NCBI GenBank assembly: GCA_900553815.1
Contig: USEY01000062.1
Coordinates: 1 to 19,659 of the forward strand
Source: an uncultured Bacteroides sp.
Lineage (GTDB): Bacteria; Bacteroidota; Bacteroidia; Bacteroidales; Bacteroidaceae
DNA length: 19,659 bases
Direction of reading: 5' to 3'
Shown piece after piece: positions 1 to 7,559 of this stretch. Every line of letters starts with the position of its first letter. Within the stretch, counting starts at the first letter, position 1. The notes below the pieces were generated by a model. The model saw only the letters and a list, made by a program, of their open reading frames with translations, ran no database searches and had not been told where the DNA came from. The position numbers were made by a program, and so were the translations under genes.

Positions 1-85
1 TAGAGCTGAGTTTAAACATCGAATTTACTAATTGGATGTTTGCGGACATTCATATTTTTTAATGTGTATCTTTTTTCTTCTATTT

Positions 86-117
86 TTTGTATATCCTGAT
101 TGATTTGTCTATGTTTG
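86..117 (+). promoter_or_regulatory. Bacteroides-type promoter for the K+ uptake pair
   Basis: TTTG at 86-89 and TATGTTTG at 110-117 are separated by exactly 20 bases. This fits the Bacteroides primary sigma consensus (TTTG, 19-21 bases, TAnnTTTG) at every defined position. Transcription would start near 123, giving a leader of about 45 bases before the ATG at 169. I see no gene in bases 1-85. Confidence 0.75.
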
Positions 118-168
118 CCTTTCCTTAACGACTGTTTAGCCCTTGGCTGACAGACAACCGTTGTTGAA

Positions 169-1998
169 ATGAAATTATACCATAAATTTCTATTGTATCA
201 GAACAAATGGATACAGCCATACGTGCGGATGGCGTTGGGAGCTGTCACGGCTTTGACATACATTGCTTCCATCTTATTGATAGTGGGACTGGTCTATGAA
301 CATGGATTTACGGTTTCGACCGAGGAGGCCACACAACTTCATCGCTTGTATCATGGTGTATGGATTGTATTCTTGGTAGATATCACCACGCATTTGTTTC
401 TTGACTATCGCGACACGCGGCGTGCGTTCAGCCGCTTTGCCTGGATATTGACGGCACTGTTTTACCTTACGCTGGTACCGGTTATCTTTCATCGGCCCGA
501 AGTGGAAGGACCTGTCCTTGATTTTTGGGAACTGGTCAACGGTGAACCGTTCAGACTCATCCTGTTGCTGTTATTCTCTTTGTTGAGCCTGTCCAACGGG
601 TTGGTACGTCTTCTGGGACGTCGCACCAATCCTTCGCTCATGCTGGCTTCCAGTTTTCTGGTCATTATCCTGATTGGTACAGGGCTGCTGATGTTGCCGC
701 GTTGTACGGTGAATGGCATTTCGTGGGTCGATTCGCTGTTTATTTCCACCAGTGCCGTGTGTGTGACGGGATTGACGTCGGTCGATGTGGCATCTACGTT
801 TACACCTACAGGTTTTGTGGTCATTATCCTGCTGATTCAGATAGGCGGACTTGGCGTTATGACCTTGACCAGCTTCTTTGCTATGTTCTTCATGGGCAAT
901 ACGTCGATTTACAATCAGCTGGTGGTGCGCGATATGGTCAGTTCCGATTCACTGAATTCGCTGCTTTCTACCTTAGTCTATATCTTATTCTTTACGTTGG
1001 CCATTGAAGGCGTCGGCATGCTGGCCATCTGGAGCAGTATTCACGGTACACTCGGTATGGACATGCACGAGGAGTTGGCTTTTTCGGCTTTCCATTCCAT
1101 ATCAGCTTTCTGCAATGCCGGCTTTTCTACGTTGCCCGGCAATTTGGGCAATGCGGCAGTGATGACCGGGCATAATTCGCTCTACATCTATATTTCTTTA
1201 CTTATTATATTAGGTGGTATAGGCTTTCCTATTTTGGTCAACTTCAAGGATATCCTGTTGTTTCATGCCAAACGCTTGTGGAAGTTTGTACTCACCCGGA
1301 AGTGGGAACATAGGACAGTATATCATCTTTATAATCTCAATACGCGTATCGTGTTGATAGTTACGGTGGCATTGCTGGCTGTGGGTACCTTGTTGATAGC
1401 AGTGTTTGAGTGGAATGCTTCGTTTGCCGGCATGGATGTGGGTGACAAGTGGACGCAGGCGTTCTTCAATGCGGTATGTCCGCGTACGGCCGGCTTCTGT
1501 AGCGTTGATTTGGCAGGTCTCGGCATTCAGACGCTGATGGTCTACATGCTGCTTATGTGGATTGGAGGTGCTTCGCAATCTACGGCCGGTGGTATTAAGG
1601 TCAATGCTTTTGCAGTTGTTGTCTTGAACCTGTGGGCAGTATTGCGGGGAACGGAGAGAGTCGAAGTCTTTGGACGTGAGCTGTCTGCCGATTCTATCCG
1701 TCGTTCCAACGCTACGGTTGTCATGTCATTTTTCATTCTGTTTGTATTTGTATTTATCATTAGTATGCTTGAACCCAATCATTCTCTTACTGCCATTACC
1801 TTTGAGTGTATTTCGGCGTTGAGTACGGTAGGTTCCAGCCTGAATCTGACACCCTTGTTGGGTACACCGTCCAAGTTGCTGGTGGCTTTGCTGATGTTTG
1901 TGGGGCGTGTGGGACTGATGACCATGATGCTGGGCATTGTGAAACAGAAGAAGCAAATAAAGTATCAATATCCTAGCGGACAGATTATTATAAACTGA
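169..1998 (+). CDS. ktrB: TrkH/KtrB-family K+ uptake channel subunit with extra N-terminal membrane domain
   Basis: Inner-membrane ion-conducting subunit of a K+ (possibly Na+-coupled) uptake system. The four pore-loop repeats of the SKT family are visible: SAVCVTGLTSVD (195-206), SAFCNAGFSTL (312-322), CPRTAGFCSVD (437-447) and SALSTVGSSLNL (549-560). Each carries the conserved filter glycine, and the conserved STAGGIK loop is at 471-477. At 609 residues it is longer than the usual 440-480, because about 150 residues precede the TrkH core. That stretch has roughly four hydrophobic segments (about 24-43, 62-79, 89-107 and 128-147). The ATG at 169 lies about 45 bases after a good promoter start, and no later Met would keep the first helix. 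The ktrA-like gene follows after 19 bases, so the two are surely co-transcribed. The family is certain; the ion coupling is not. Confidence 0.93.
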   Translation: MKLYHKFLLYQNKWIQPYVRMALGAVTALTYIASILLIVGLVYEHGFTVSTEEATQLHRLYHGVWIVFLVDITTHLFLDYRDTRRAFSRFAWILTALFYLTLVPVIFHRPEVEGPVLDFWELVNGEPFRLILLLLFSLLSLSNGLVRLLGRRTNPSLMLASSFLVIILIGTGLLMLPRCTVNGISWVDSLFISTSAVCVTGLTSVDVASTFTPTGFVVIILLIQIGGLGVMTLTSFFAMFFMGNTSIYNQLVVRDMVSSDSLNSLLSTLVYILFFTLAIEGVGMLAIWSSIHGTLGMDMHEELAFSAFHSISAFCNAGFSTLPGNLGNAAVMTGHNSLYIYISLLIILGGIGFPILVNFKDILLFHAKRLWKFVLTRKWEHRTVYHLYNLNTRIVLIVTVALLAVGTLLIAVFEWNASFAGMDVGDKWTQAFFNAVCPRTAGFCSVDLAGLGIQTLMVYMLLMWIGGASQSTAGGIKVNAFAVVVLNLWAVLRGTERVEVFGRELSADSIRRSNATVVMSFFILFVFVFIISMLEPNHSLTAITFECISALSTVGSSLNLTPLLGTPSKLLVALLMFVGRVGLMTMMLGIVKQKKQIKYQYPSGQIIIN

Positions 1999-2017
1999 TA
2001 TTTAAGAACAGAGTCGT

Positions 2018-2704
2018 ATGAAATACATTATTATTGGTTTAGGAAACTATGGACATGTCTTGGCCGAGGAGTTGTCGGCTTTGGGGCATGAAGTGATAGG
2101 GGCCGATATTAGTACTTCGCGTGTAGAGAGCTTGAAGGACAAAGTGGCAGCCTCGTTTGTGATAGATGCTACCGATGAGCAGGCTTTGTCGGTATTGCCG
2201 CTGAAGAATGTGGATGTGGTTATTGTAGCCATTGGTGAGAATTTCGGTGCTTCCATCCGTGTGACGGCGTTGCTTAAACAGAAACAGGTGAAGCATATTT
2301 ATGCCCGTGCTATTGACCCGGTGCATCGTTCGGTACTTGAAGCTTTTGGGTTGGAACGTATTTTGACTCCGGAGGCTGATGCAGCTCGTGGATTGGTGCA
2401 TTTACTGGAGTTTGGCGGCAACATGGAGACGTTTCAGGTCGATGCGGAATATTATGTTGTAAAATTCACCATCCCCCAGAAGTTTGTAGGCTATTTTGTG
2501 AACGAACTGAAGTTGGAGGAAGAATTCAGGTTGAAGATTGTCGCTTTGAAACGTGAGCAAACGGTGAAGAACTGTTTAGGGATATCCTGTCGAGAGCATA
2601 AAGTTGTCAGCGAACTGCCCGAAAATTGCAAAATGCAGGAAGGTGACCAGTTGGTATGCTATGGGCGGTATGACGATTTTCAGAAGTTCTGGAAGGCGTG
2701 GTAA
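2018..2704 (+). CDS. ktrA: KtrA/TrkA-family K+ uptake regulator (single RCK protein)
   Basis: Cytoplasmic regulatory subunit expected to form a ring on the KtrB-like channel encoded just upstream and gate it by bound nucleotide. The N-terminal half is a Rossmann RCK_N domain: it opens IIIGLGNYG with the GxGxxG nucleotide loop, an acidic residue ends the second strand (GADIS), and VDVVIVAIGEN follows. Residues from about 139 to 228 form the RCK_C (TrkA_C) domain. At 228 residues it has one RCK unit, as in KtrA, whereas E. coli TrkA has two. The ATG at 2018 is 19 bases after the ktrB stop, and no strong Shine-Dalgarno site is visible. No convincing terminator follows it. Confidence 0.92.
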   Translation: MKYIIIGLGNYGHVLAEELSALGHEVIGADISTSRVESLKDKVAASFVIDATDEQALSVLPLKNVDVVIVAIGENFGASIRVTALLKQKQVKHIYARAIDPVHRSVLEAFGLERILTPEADAARGLVHLLEFGGNMETFQVDAEYYVVKFTIPQKFVGYFVNELKLEEEFRLKIVALKREQTVKNCLGISCREHKVVSELPENCKMQEGDQLVCYGRYDDFQKFWKAW

Positions 2705-2830
2705 GACGGCCAAGTAGCACTGCGGACAGATGATGTAAAGTGTGTTTTTGATTGTAAATTGTTCTCAATACTACTCTTTACGCTTAAAAATGGTAGGATG
2801 TATGGAACTTTTTGTTCTAAATACTCCTCT

Positions 2831-2859
2831 GTTTGCAATAAATAGTTATTTTTGCAAAC
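2831..2859. promoter_or_regulatory. 8-bp inverted repeat overlapping a candidate -7 box upstream of purU
   Basis: GTTTGCAA (2831-2838) and TTGCAAAC (2852-2859) form a perfect 8-bp inverted repeat with a 13-base centre. The right arm overlaps TATTTTTG (2847-2854), a full match to the Bacteroides -7 element TAnnTTTG. No TTTG lies 19-21 bases upstream of that box; the nearest are 11 and 32 bases away, so the promoter call is weaker than the one at 86-117. The layout could be an operator over the promoter of the purU-his operon, or an RNA hairpin ending the ktrA transcript (there is no T run after it). Confidence 0.4.
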
Positions 2860-2970
2860 TTAAAATAGAAAAGTTGTAATAAGAGGAAAGTGTGTGAAGA
2901 GAATCTGCCACGAAGCAGCAAGTGTAGGCATGCTTTCTGCGTTAAGAAATAATTTAGAAACAGAACAACC

Positions 2971-3828
2971 ATGACGAAAACAGCTAAACTGCTACTCCAT
3001 TGTCCCGACCAGCCCGGCATTCTGGCTGCCGTGACCGACTTTATAACGGTAAACAAGGGAAACATTGTTTACCTGGACCAGTATGTAGACCGTGTGGAAA
3101 ACATTTTTTTCATGCGTTTGGAATGGGAATTGGAGAACTTTCTTATTCCGCAAGAGAAGATTGAAGACTATTTTGCTACTCTGTATGCGCAGAAGTATGA
3201 TATGAGTTTTAAGCTTTACTTCTCAGACTACAAACCACGAATGGCTATTTTTGTTTCTAAGATGTCACATTGCTTGTACGACCTGTTGGCGCGCTATGCG
3301 GCCGGTGAATGGAATGTGGAGATTCCGCTGATTGTAAGCAATCATCCAGACCTTCAGCATGTGGCCGAACGTTTCAGTATACCTTTCTATCTGTTTCCTA
3401 TCACGAAAGAAAATAAGGCAGAGCAGGAGCAGAAAGAGCTGGCATTGTTGGCCGAGCATCGGGTGAATTTCATTGTACTGGCACGCTACATGCAGGTTGT
3501 GTCTGAACAGCTGATTAATGCTTTTCCTAACCGCATCATCAACATACATCATTCTTTCTTGCCGGCATTTGTGGGGGCTAAACCCTATCATGCGGCTTTT
3601 GAACGCGGTGTGAAGATTATCGGTGCCACCAGTCATTACGTGACAACCGAATTGGATGCAGGGCCTATCATTGAGCAGGATGTAGTGCGCATTACTCATA
3701 AGGACACGGTGCAGGACCTGGTAAACAAAGGAAAAGATTTGGAGAAGATAGTCCTGTCGCGTGCTGTACAGAAACATATAGACAGAAAAGTACTTGCTTA
3801 CAAGAATAAAACAGTCATATTCAATTAA
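2971..3828 (+). CDS. purU: Formyltetrahydrofolate deformylase
   Basis: Hydrolyses 10-formyl-THF to formate and THF in the cytoplasm, adjusting the one-carbon pool and supplying formate. Residues 1-80 are an ACT domain opening with KLLLHCPDQPGILAAVTDF, the usual PurU sensor region. Residues 90-285 are the formyltransferase-type catalytic domain. They include NIHHSFLP (191-198) with the catalytic-region histidine, the GATSHYVT block (218-225), and LDAGPII (228-234) with the conserved Asp229. At 285 residues it matches the family's usual length (about 280-290). The ATG at 2971 gives the standard N-terminus. It leads the his genes, with only 12 bases to hisH. HisH/HisF make AICAR, whose further use needs 10-formyl-THF, so a metabolic link between the neighbours is reasonable. 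Confidence 0.95.
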   Translation: MTKTAKLLLHCPDQPGILAAVTDFITVNKGNIVYLDQYVDRVENIFFMRLEWELENFLIPQEKIEDYFATLYAQKYDMSFKLYFSDYKPRMAIFVSKMSHCLYDLLARYAAGEWNVEIPLIVSNHPDLQHVAERFSIPFYLFPITKENKAEQEQKELALLAEHRVNFIVLARYMQVVSEQLINAFPNRIINIHHSFLPAFVGAKPYHAAFERGVKIIGATSHYVTTELDAGPIIEQDVVRITHKDTVQDLVNKGKDLEKIVLSRAVQKHIDRKVLAYKNKTVIFN

Positions 3829-3840
3829 GGAGATTGGACA

Positions 3841-4431
3841 ATGAAAGTAGCTGTAGTGAAATACAATGCAGGTAACATACGCTCGGTAGACTATGCTTTA
3901 AGGCGTATAGGAGTGGAGCCGGTGATTACGTCGGACGAGGCAGAGTTGCGTAGTGCCGACAGGGTGATATTTCCCGGTGTAGGCGAGGCAGCCACAACCA
4001 TGGCTTTCTTACAGACGTCAGGGCTGGACCGTGTGATAAAAGACTTGCACCAGCCTGTATTGGGTATTTGCCTGGGGATGCAACTGATGTGCCGCTATTC
4101 GGAAGAGGGCGGTGTGGGGTGTTTAGGTATCTTTGATGTCGATGTGAAACGCTTTGTATCCGGTCGGCATGAAGATAAAGTTCCCCACATGGGTTGGAAT
4201 ACGTTGATGAATACAAACAGTGCTTTGTTCAAGGGCTTCGACAAGGAAGAATATGTTTATTTTGTGCATAGCTATTACGTGCCGGTCAATGAACATACGG
4301 CTGCTGAAACCCGCTATATCCTTCCTTTCAGTGCGGCTTTGCATAAGGATAACTTCTATGCTACCCAGTTCCATCCTGAAAAGAGCGGAAGTGTAGGCGA
4401 GCGCATATTGAAGAACTTTCTGGAATTATAA
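3841..4431 (+). CDS. hisH: Imidazole glycerol phosphate synthase, glutaminase subunit
   Basis: Class I glutamine amidotransferase that releases ammonia from glutamine and channels it to HisF for imidazole ring closure in histidine synthesis. The catalytic triad is visible: Cys77 in GICLGMQ, and His178 and Glu180 in QFHPEKSG. The family block VPHMGWN is at 114-120 and YFVHSYY at 140-146. Its 196 residues match the usual length of about 200. Start choice is clear: AAGGAG at 3827-3832, overlapping the purU stop, is a genuine Shine-Dalgarno site 8 bases before the ATG. This is rare in Bacteroides and suggests translational coupling with purU. Confidence 0.97.
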   Translation: MKVAVVKYNAGNIRSVDYALRRIGVEPVITSDEAELRSADRVIFPGVGEAATTMAFLQTSGLDRVIKDLHQPVLGICLGMQLMCRYSEEGGVGCLGIFDVDVKRFVSGRHEDKVPHMGWNTLMNTNSALFKGFDKEEYVYFVHSYYVPVNEHTAAETRYILPFSAALHKDNFYATQFHPEKSGSVGERILKNFLEL

Positions 4432-4475
4432 TATATAATAAGGTGAACTATTCACAATAATACGCTGTTTTAGGT

Positions 4476-5210
4476 ATGATAGAACTGATTCCTGCCATAG
4501 ACATTATAGACGGTAAGTGTGTGCGGCTTTCTCAGGGTGACTATGAGAGCAAGAAGGTGTATAATGAGAATCCCTTGGAAGTAGCCTTGGAATTGGAGGC
4601 GCACGGCATTCGCAGGTTGCATCTGGTAGACCTGGATGGAGCTGCTTCTCATCATATAGTTAATTACCGTACGTTGGAGCAGATTGCTACGCGTACTTCG
4701 TTGGTGATTGACTTTGGCGGTGGGGTAAAGACAGACGAAGACTTGCACATCGCCTTTGAAAGTGGTGCCAGTATGGTGACAGGAGGAAGCATTGCAGTGA
4801 AGGAACCGGAAACTTTTTGCCGCTGGTTGAAGGTTTACGGTGCGGAACGCATCATTTTGGGAGCCGATGTGAAGGATCATAAGATAGCAGTCAACGGATG
4901 GAAGGATGAAACTCAACGCGACTTGACCGGCTTTTTGCAAGACTATGTGGCCCAAGGAGTGAATATGGTTATCTGCACGGATATCAGCTGTGACGGAATG
5001 TTGCAAGGGCCATCCTTACCGCTGTATAAGGAAATACTGGAGCAGCATCCTAACCTCTATCTCATAGCCAGTGGTGGGGTGGGAAGCCTGGACGACTTGT
5101 ATGCCCTTGATGAGGCCGGTGTGCCTGCCGTTATTTTCGGTAAGGCGCTTTATGAAGGGCGCATCAGTCTGGGCGATTTGGAACGATTGGCTTTATCGGC
5201 CAGTAAGTAA
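4476..5210 (+). CDS. hisA: ProFAR isomerase (1-(5-phosphoribosyl)-5-[(5-phosphoribosylamino)methylideneamino]imidazole-4-carboxamide isomerase)
   Basis: Performs the Amadori-type isomerisation of ProFAR to PRFAR, just before the HisH/HisF step. It is a (beta/alpha)8 barrel of 244 residues, the standard length. The catalytic aspartates expected from the family are present: Asp9 in IPAIDI on strand 1 and Asp131 in LGADVK on strand 5. The phosphate-binding loops are FGGGVK (80-85), VTGGS (101-105), and ASGGVGS with IFGKALYEG near the end. These also separate HisA from HisF. The 44-base gap after hisH holds a small hairpin (GTGAA, CTA, TTCAC at 4443-4455). hisF follows after 53 bases. Confidence 0.97.
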   Translation: MIELIPAIDIIDGKCVRLSQGDYESKKVYNENPLEVALELEAHGIRRLHLVDLDGAASHHIVNYRTLEQIATRTSLVIDFGGGVKTDEDLHIAFESGASMVTGGSIAVKEPETFCRWLKVYGAERIILGADVKDHKIAVNGWKDETQRDLTGFLQDYVAQGVNMVICTDISCDGMLQGPSLPLYKEILEQHPNLYLIASGGVGSLDDLYALDEAGVPAVIFGKALYEGRISLGDLERLALSASK

Positions 5211-5263
5211 GACTGGTCGTATAGTCCGCTAAATGTAGAACATTAGTAAAAAGATATATTCCT

Positions 5264-6019
5264 GTGTTAGCAAAAAGAATTATTCCCTGCCTCGACATCA
5301 AAGACGGGCAGACCGTGAAAGGAACAAATTTCGTCAACCTGCGTCAGGCGGGTGACCCGGTAGAGTTGGCGCGTGCTTACAGTGAGCAGGGTGCCGATGA
5401 GCTGGTTTTTCTGGATATAACAGCCAGTTTCGAAGGCCGCAAGACGTTTGCTGAGTTGGTGAAGCGTATTGCTGCCAACATCAGCATTCCCTTTACTGTG
5501 GGAGGAGGCATTCATGAATTGAGCGATGTAGACCGCTTGTTGAATGCAGGTGCCGATAAAATATCCATCAACTCCGCTGCTATACGCCGTCCGGAGCTTA
5601 TTGACGAAATTGCATCGCATTTTGGTTCGCAGGTCTGTGTACTGGCTGTTGATGCCAAGCAGACAGAGAAGGGCTGGTGGTGCTACCTGAACGGTGGACG
5701 GGTGGAGACAGACAAGGAACTGTTCACTTGGACACGAGAGGCGCAGGAGCGTGGTGCAGGCGAAATTCTGTTCACCAGCATGAACCACGATGGAGTGAAG
5801 ACAGGATATGCCAACGAAGCATTGGCACAACTGGCCGATAACCTCTCCATCCCTGTCATAGCCTCGGGTGGCGCCGGTGCACCGGAGCATTTTCGTGATG
5901 CTTTTCTGCTGGGAAAGGCTGATGCTGCACTGGCTGCCAGTGTTTTTCACTTTGGAGAAATAAAAATTCCCGATTTAAAGTTGTATCTTTGCGCCCAAGG
6001 AATTCCCATGCGGGTGTAA
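5264..6019 (+). CDS. hisF: Imidazole glycerol phosphate synthase, cyclase subunit
   Basis: Joins ammonia from HisH to PRFAR, giving imidazole glycerol phosphate and AICAR. The (beta/alpha)8 barrel is complete at 251 residues. The two catalytic aspartates sit at the same numbers as in the Thermotoga enzyme: Asp11 in PCLDIKDG and Asp130 in AVDAK. The phosphate loops VGGGIH (79-84) and [10 protein letters not shown] are present, and the C-terminus QGIPMRV is typical. The start codon is GTG (5264); it is required because the family's [10 protein letters not shown] start follows directly and no ATG is near. A match to the -7 promoter element lies in its 3' end (5984-5991). Confidence 0.97.
   Translation: MLAKRIIPCLDIKDGQTVKGTNFVNLRQAGDPVELARAYSEQGADELVFLDITASFEGRKTFAELVKRIAANISIPFTVGGGIHELSDVDRLLNAGADKISINSAAIRRPELIDEIASHFGSQVCVLAVDAKQTEKGWWCYLNGGRVETDKELFTWTREAQERGAGEILFTSMNHDGVKTGYANEALAQLADNLSIPVIASGGAGAPEHFRDAFLLGKADAALAASVFHFGEIKIPDLKLYLCAQGIPMRV
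5984..5991 (+). promoter_or_regulatory. Possible internal -7 element inside the 3' end of hisF
   Basis: TATCTTTG at 5984-5991 fits TAnnTTTG exactly. It could start an internal transcript for hisIE, ftsE and the lys genes. The nearest upstream TTTG (5951-5954) is 29 bases away, outside the 19-21 base spacing, and the bases also encode conserved HisF residues, so a chance match is quite possible. Confidence 0.25.
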
Positions 6020-6112
6020 AGGCGTCATGCCAGAGGGCTTGCCGGCATACAATAGGTAAGCAAAAACATATTGGAAGAATACATAAAGATAAATATAAAC
6101 TCAAGAAAAGAG

Positions 6113-6724
6113 ATGGCTTTGGATTTTGATAAGATGAATGGCCTCGTGCCGGCCATTATCCAGGATGCCGATACGGCAAAGGTGTTGATGCTGGGCTTCA
6201 TGAACAAGGAAGCCTATGACAAGACACAAGAAAGCGGACTGGTGACATTCTTCAGCCGCACCAAGAACCGCTTGTGGACAAAAGGCGAGGAAAGTGGAAA
6301 CTACCTGCATGTTGTATCCATGAAAGAAGACTGCGACCACGATACATTGCTTATCCAAGTCCATCCGGCCGGTCCTGTGTGCCACACGGGTACGGATACC
6401 TGTTGGGGCGAAAGCAACGAGCAGCCTGTCATGTTCCTGAAGTTGTTGCAAGACTTCATTGACAAGCGTCATCAGGAAATGCCCGAAGGTTCCTATACCA
6501 CCAGTCTCTTCCGCTCAGGCGTGAACAAGATGGCACAGAAAGTGGGCGAGGAAGCTGTAGAAACCGTGATAGAAGCCTGCAACGGCACGGACGACCGCCT
6601 CATATACGAAGGCGCCGACCTGCTCTATCATCTCATTGTGCTTCTCACATCCAAAGGCTATCGCATAGAAGACCTTTGCCGCGAACTGCAAGAGCGCCAC
6701 AGCGCTACTTGGAAGAAACACTGA
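6113..6724 (+). CDS. hisIE: Bifunctional phosphoribosyl-AMP cyclohydrolase / phosphoribosyl-ATP pyrophosphatase
   Basis: Fused enzyme for steps 2 and 3 of histidine synthesis. The N-terminal HisI cyclohydrolase half (about 1-110) contains WTKGEESGNY, the metal-binding DCDHD (73-77), and HPAGPVCHTGTDTCW with Cys90 and Cys97. The C-terminal HisE pyrophosphatase half (about 118-203) contains GSYTTSLF, KVGEEAVETVIEA with Glu146, Glu147 and Glu150, and EGADLLYH with Asp169. I chose the ATG at 6113, preceded by the purine-rich AAGAAAAGAG and giving MALDFDKMNG, a 203-residue protein of normal length. An in-frame TTG at 6071 would add 14 unlikely residues. Fused hisIE is common in Bacteroides. ftsE follows after 37 bases. 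Confidence 0.96.
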   Translation: MALDFDKMNGLVPAIIQDADTAKVLMLGFMNKEAYDKTQESGLVTFFSRTKNRLWTKGEESGNYLHVVSMKEDCDHDTLLIQVHPAGPVCHTGTDTCWGESNEQPVMFLKLLQDFIDKRHQEMPEGSYTTSLFRSGVNKMAQKVGEEAVETVIEACNGTDDRLIYEGADLLYHLIVLLTSKGYRIEDLCRELQERHSATWKKH

Positions 6725-6761
6725 TGCAGCCCTGCCTGCTTACCGAATAGCAAGAACAACT

Positions 6762-7478
6762 ATGAGCGAAACCCTTATCCGATATAAGAACGTAGAGATA
6801 CACCAGCAAGACTTGTGCGTACTGAACGACGTGAACCTGGAGTTTCACGCCGGCGAATTCGTTTATCTGATAGGGAAGGTCGGTTCGGGAAAAACCAGTT
6901 TGCTGAAGACTTTTTACGGAGAGCTTGATGTGCAAGAAGGCGAGGCTGAAGTTTTGGACTTCGACATGCGCCGCATCAAACGTAAGCACATCCCCTTGCT
7001 TCGTCGCAGGCTGGGCATTATCTTCCAGGACTTCCAGTTGCTGACCGACCGCACGGTGAACGATAATCTGGAGTTCGTATTGCGAGCAACCGGTTGGAAG
7101 AACCGTACGGAGATTCGCGACCGCATAGCTGAGGTACTGCGTTTGGTAGGCATGAGCAACAAGGGTTACAAGATGCCCAACGAATTGTCGGGCGGTGAGC
7201 AGCAACGCATTGTCATTGCCCGCGCCGTACTCAACTCTCCCGAGATTATTCTGGCTGACGAGCCTACGGGCAACCTTGATGTGGAGACCGGACGCGCCAT
7301 TACCGACCTGCTCCACAGTTTCAGCAATGGCGGCACTTTGGTGGTGATGACTACCCACAACTTGCAACTGCTGCACGAATACCCCGGTACGGTATATTGC
7401 TGCACAGACCACAGAATTACACCCGTGGCCAGCGATGTCGAAGACTATGCGGCTACACTGACAGTGACAAATAACTAA
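6762..7478 (+). CDS. ftsE: FtsE-like ABC transporter ATPase (cell-division type)
   Basis: Cytoplasmic ABC ATPase. In the FtsEX complex such a protein binds the membrane partner FtsX and controls cell-wall hydrolases at the division site. All ABC motifs are intact: Walker A GKVGSGKT (38-45), Q-loop Gln89, signature LSGGEQQR (142-149), Walker B IILADEP (162-168) followed by TGNLD, and the H-loop His199 in TTHN. Its 238 residues are a little above the usual FtsE (about 220) owing to a short C-terminal tail. It lies between hisIE and lysC with no permease gene beside it. From memory, Bacteroidetes keep ftsX at another locus, which would explain this. A LolD or MacB-type ATPase is the alternative; the sequence alone does not fully exclude it. 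Confidence 0.82.
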   Translation: MSETLIRYKNVEIHQQDLCVLNDVNLEFHAGEFVYLIGKVGSGKTSLLKTFYGELDVQEGEAEVLDFDMRRIKRKHIPLLRRRLGIIFQDFQLLTDRTVNDNLEFVLRATGWKNRTEIRDRIAEVLRLVGMSNKGYKMPNELSGGEQQRIVIARAVLNSPEIILADEPTGNLDVETGRAITDLLHSFSNGGTLVVMTTHNLQLLHEYPGTVYCCTDHRITPVASDVEDYAATLTVTNN

Positions 7479-7481
7479 AGC

Positions 7482-7523
7482 GGGCAACTCCCGGCCGCCC
7501 AAGCGAGAGGCGGGGACAGCCCC
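7482..7523 (+). promoter_or_regulatory. GC-rich leader with competing hairpins before lysC
   Basis: The 81 bases between ftsE and lysC contain several short GC-only stems that cannot all form together. GGGC (7482-7485) pairs with GCCC (7497-7500). CCGCC (7495-7499) pairs with GGCGG (7509-7513). GGGG (7512-7515) pairs with CCCC (7520-7523). Exclusive stems just ahead of a pathway's first enzyme could influence translation or processing. It is far too short for a lysine riboswitch, and I see no promoter match in it. Confidence 0.3.
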
Positions 7524-7559
7524 TGTAACTATAAACCCATTAATACAGTAAAGGAAAAA

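Noticed and set aside
5267..5950. 227-codon open frame on the - strand opposite hisF
   Set aside because: Shadow of hisF, Ser/Cys/Gln-rich with no family signature.
6071..6112. TTG start adding 14 residues to HisIE
   Set aside because: The ATG at 6113 has a purine-rich site before it and gives the normal family N-terminus.
6705..7502. 265-codon open frame on the - strand opposite ftsE
   Set aside because: Antisense to an intact ABC ATPase with all motifs; low-complexity Val/Gln/His translation with no recognisable features.
7479..7559. Lysine riboswitch before lysC
   Set aside because: Only 81 bases are available and the conserved five-helix L-box core is not present.
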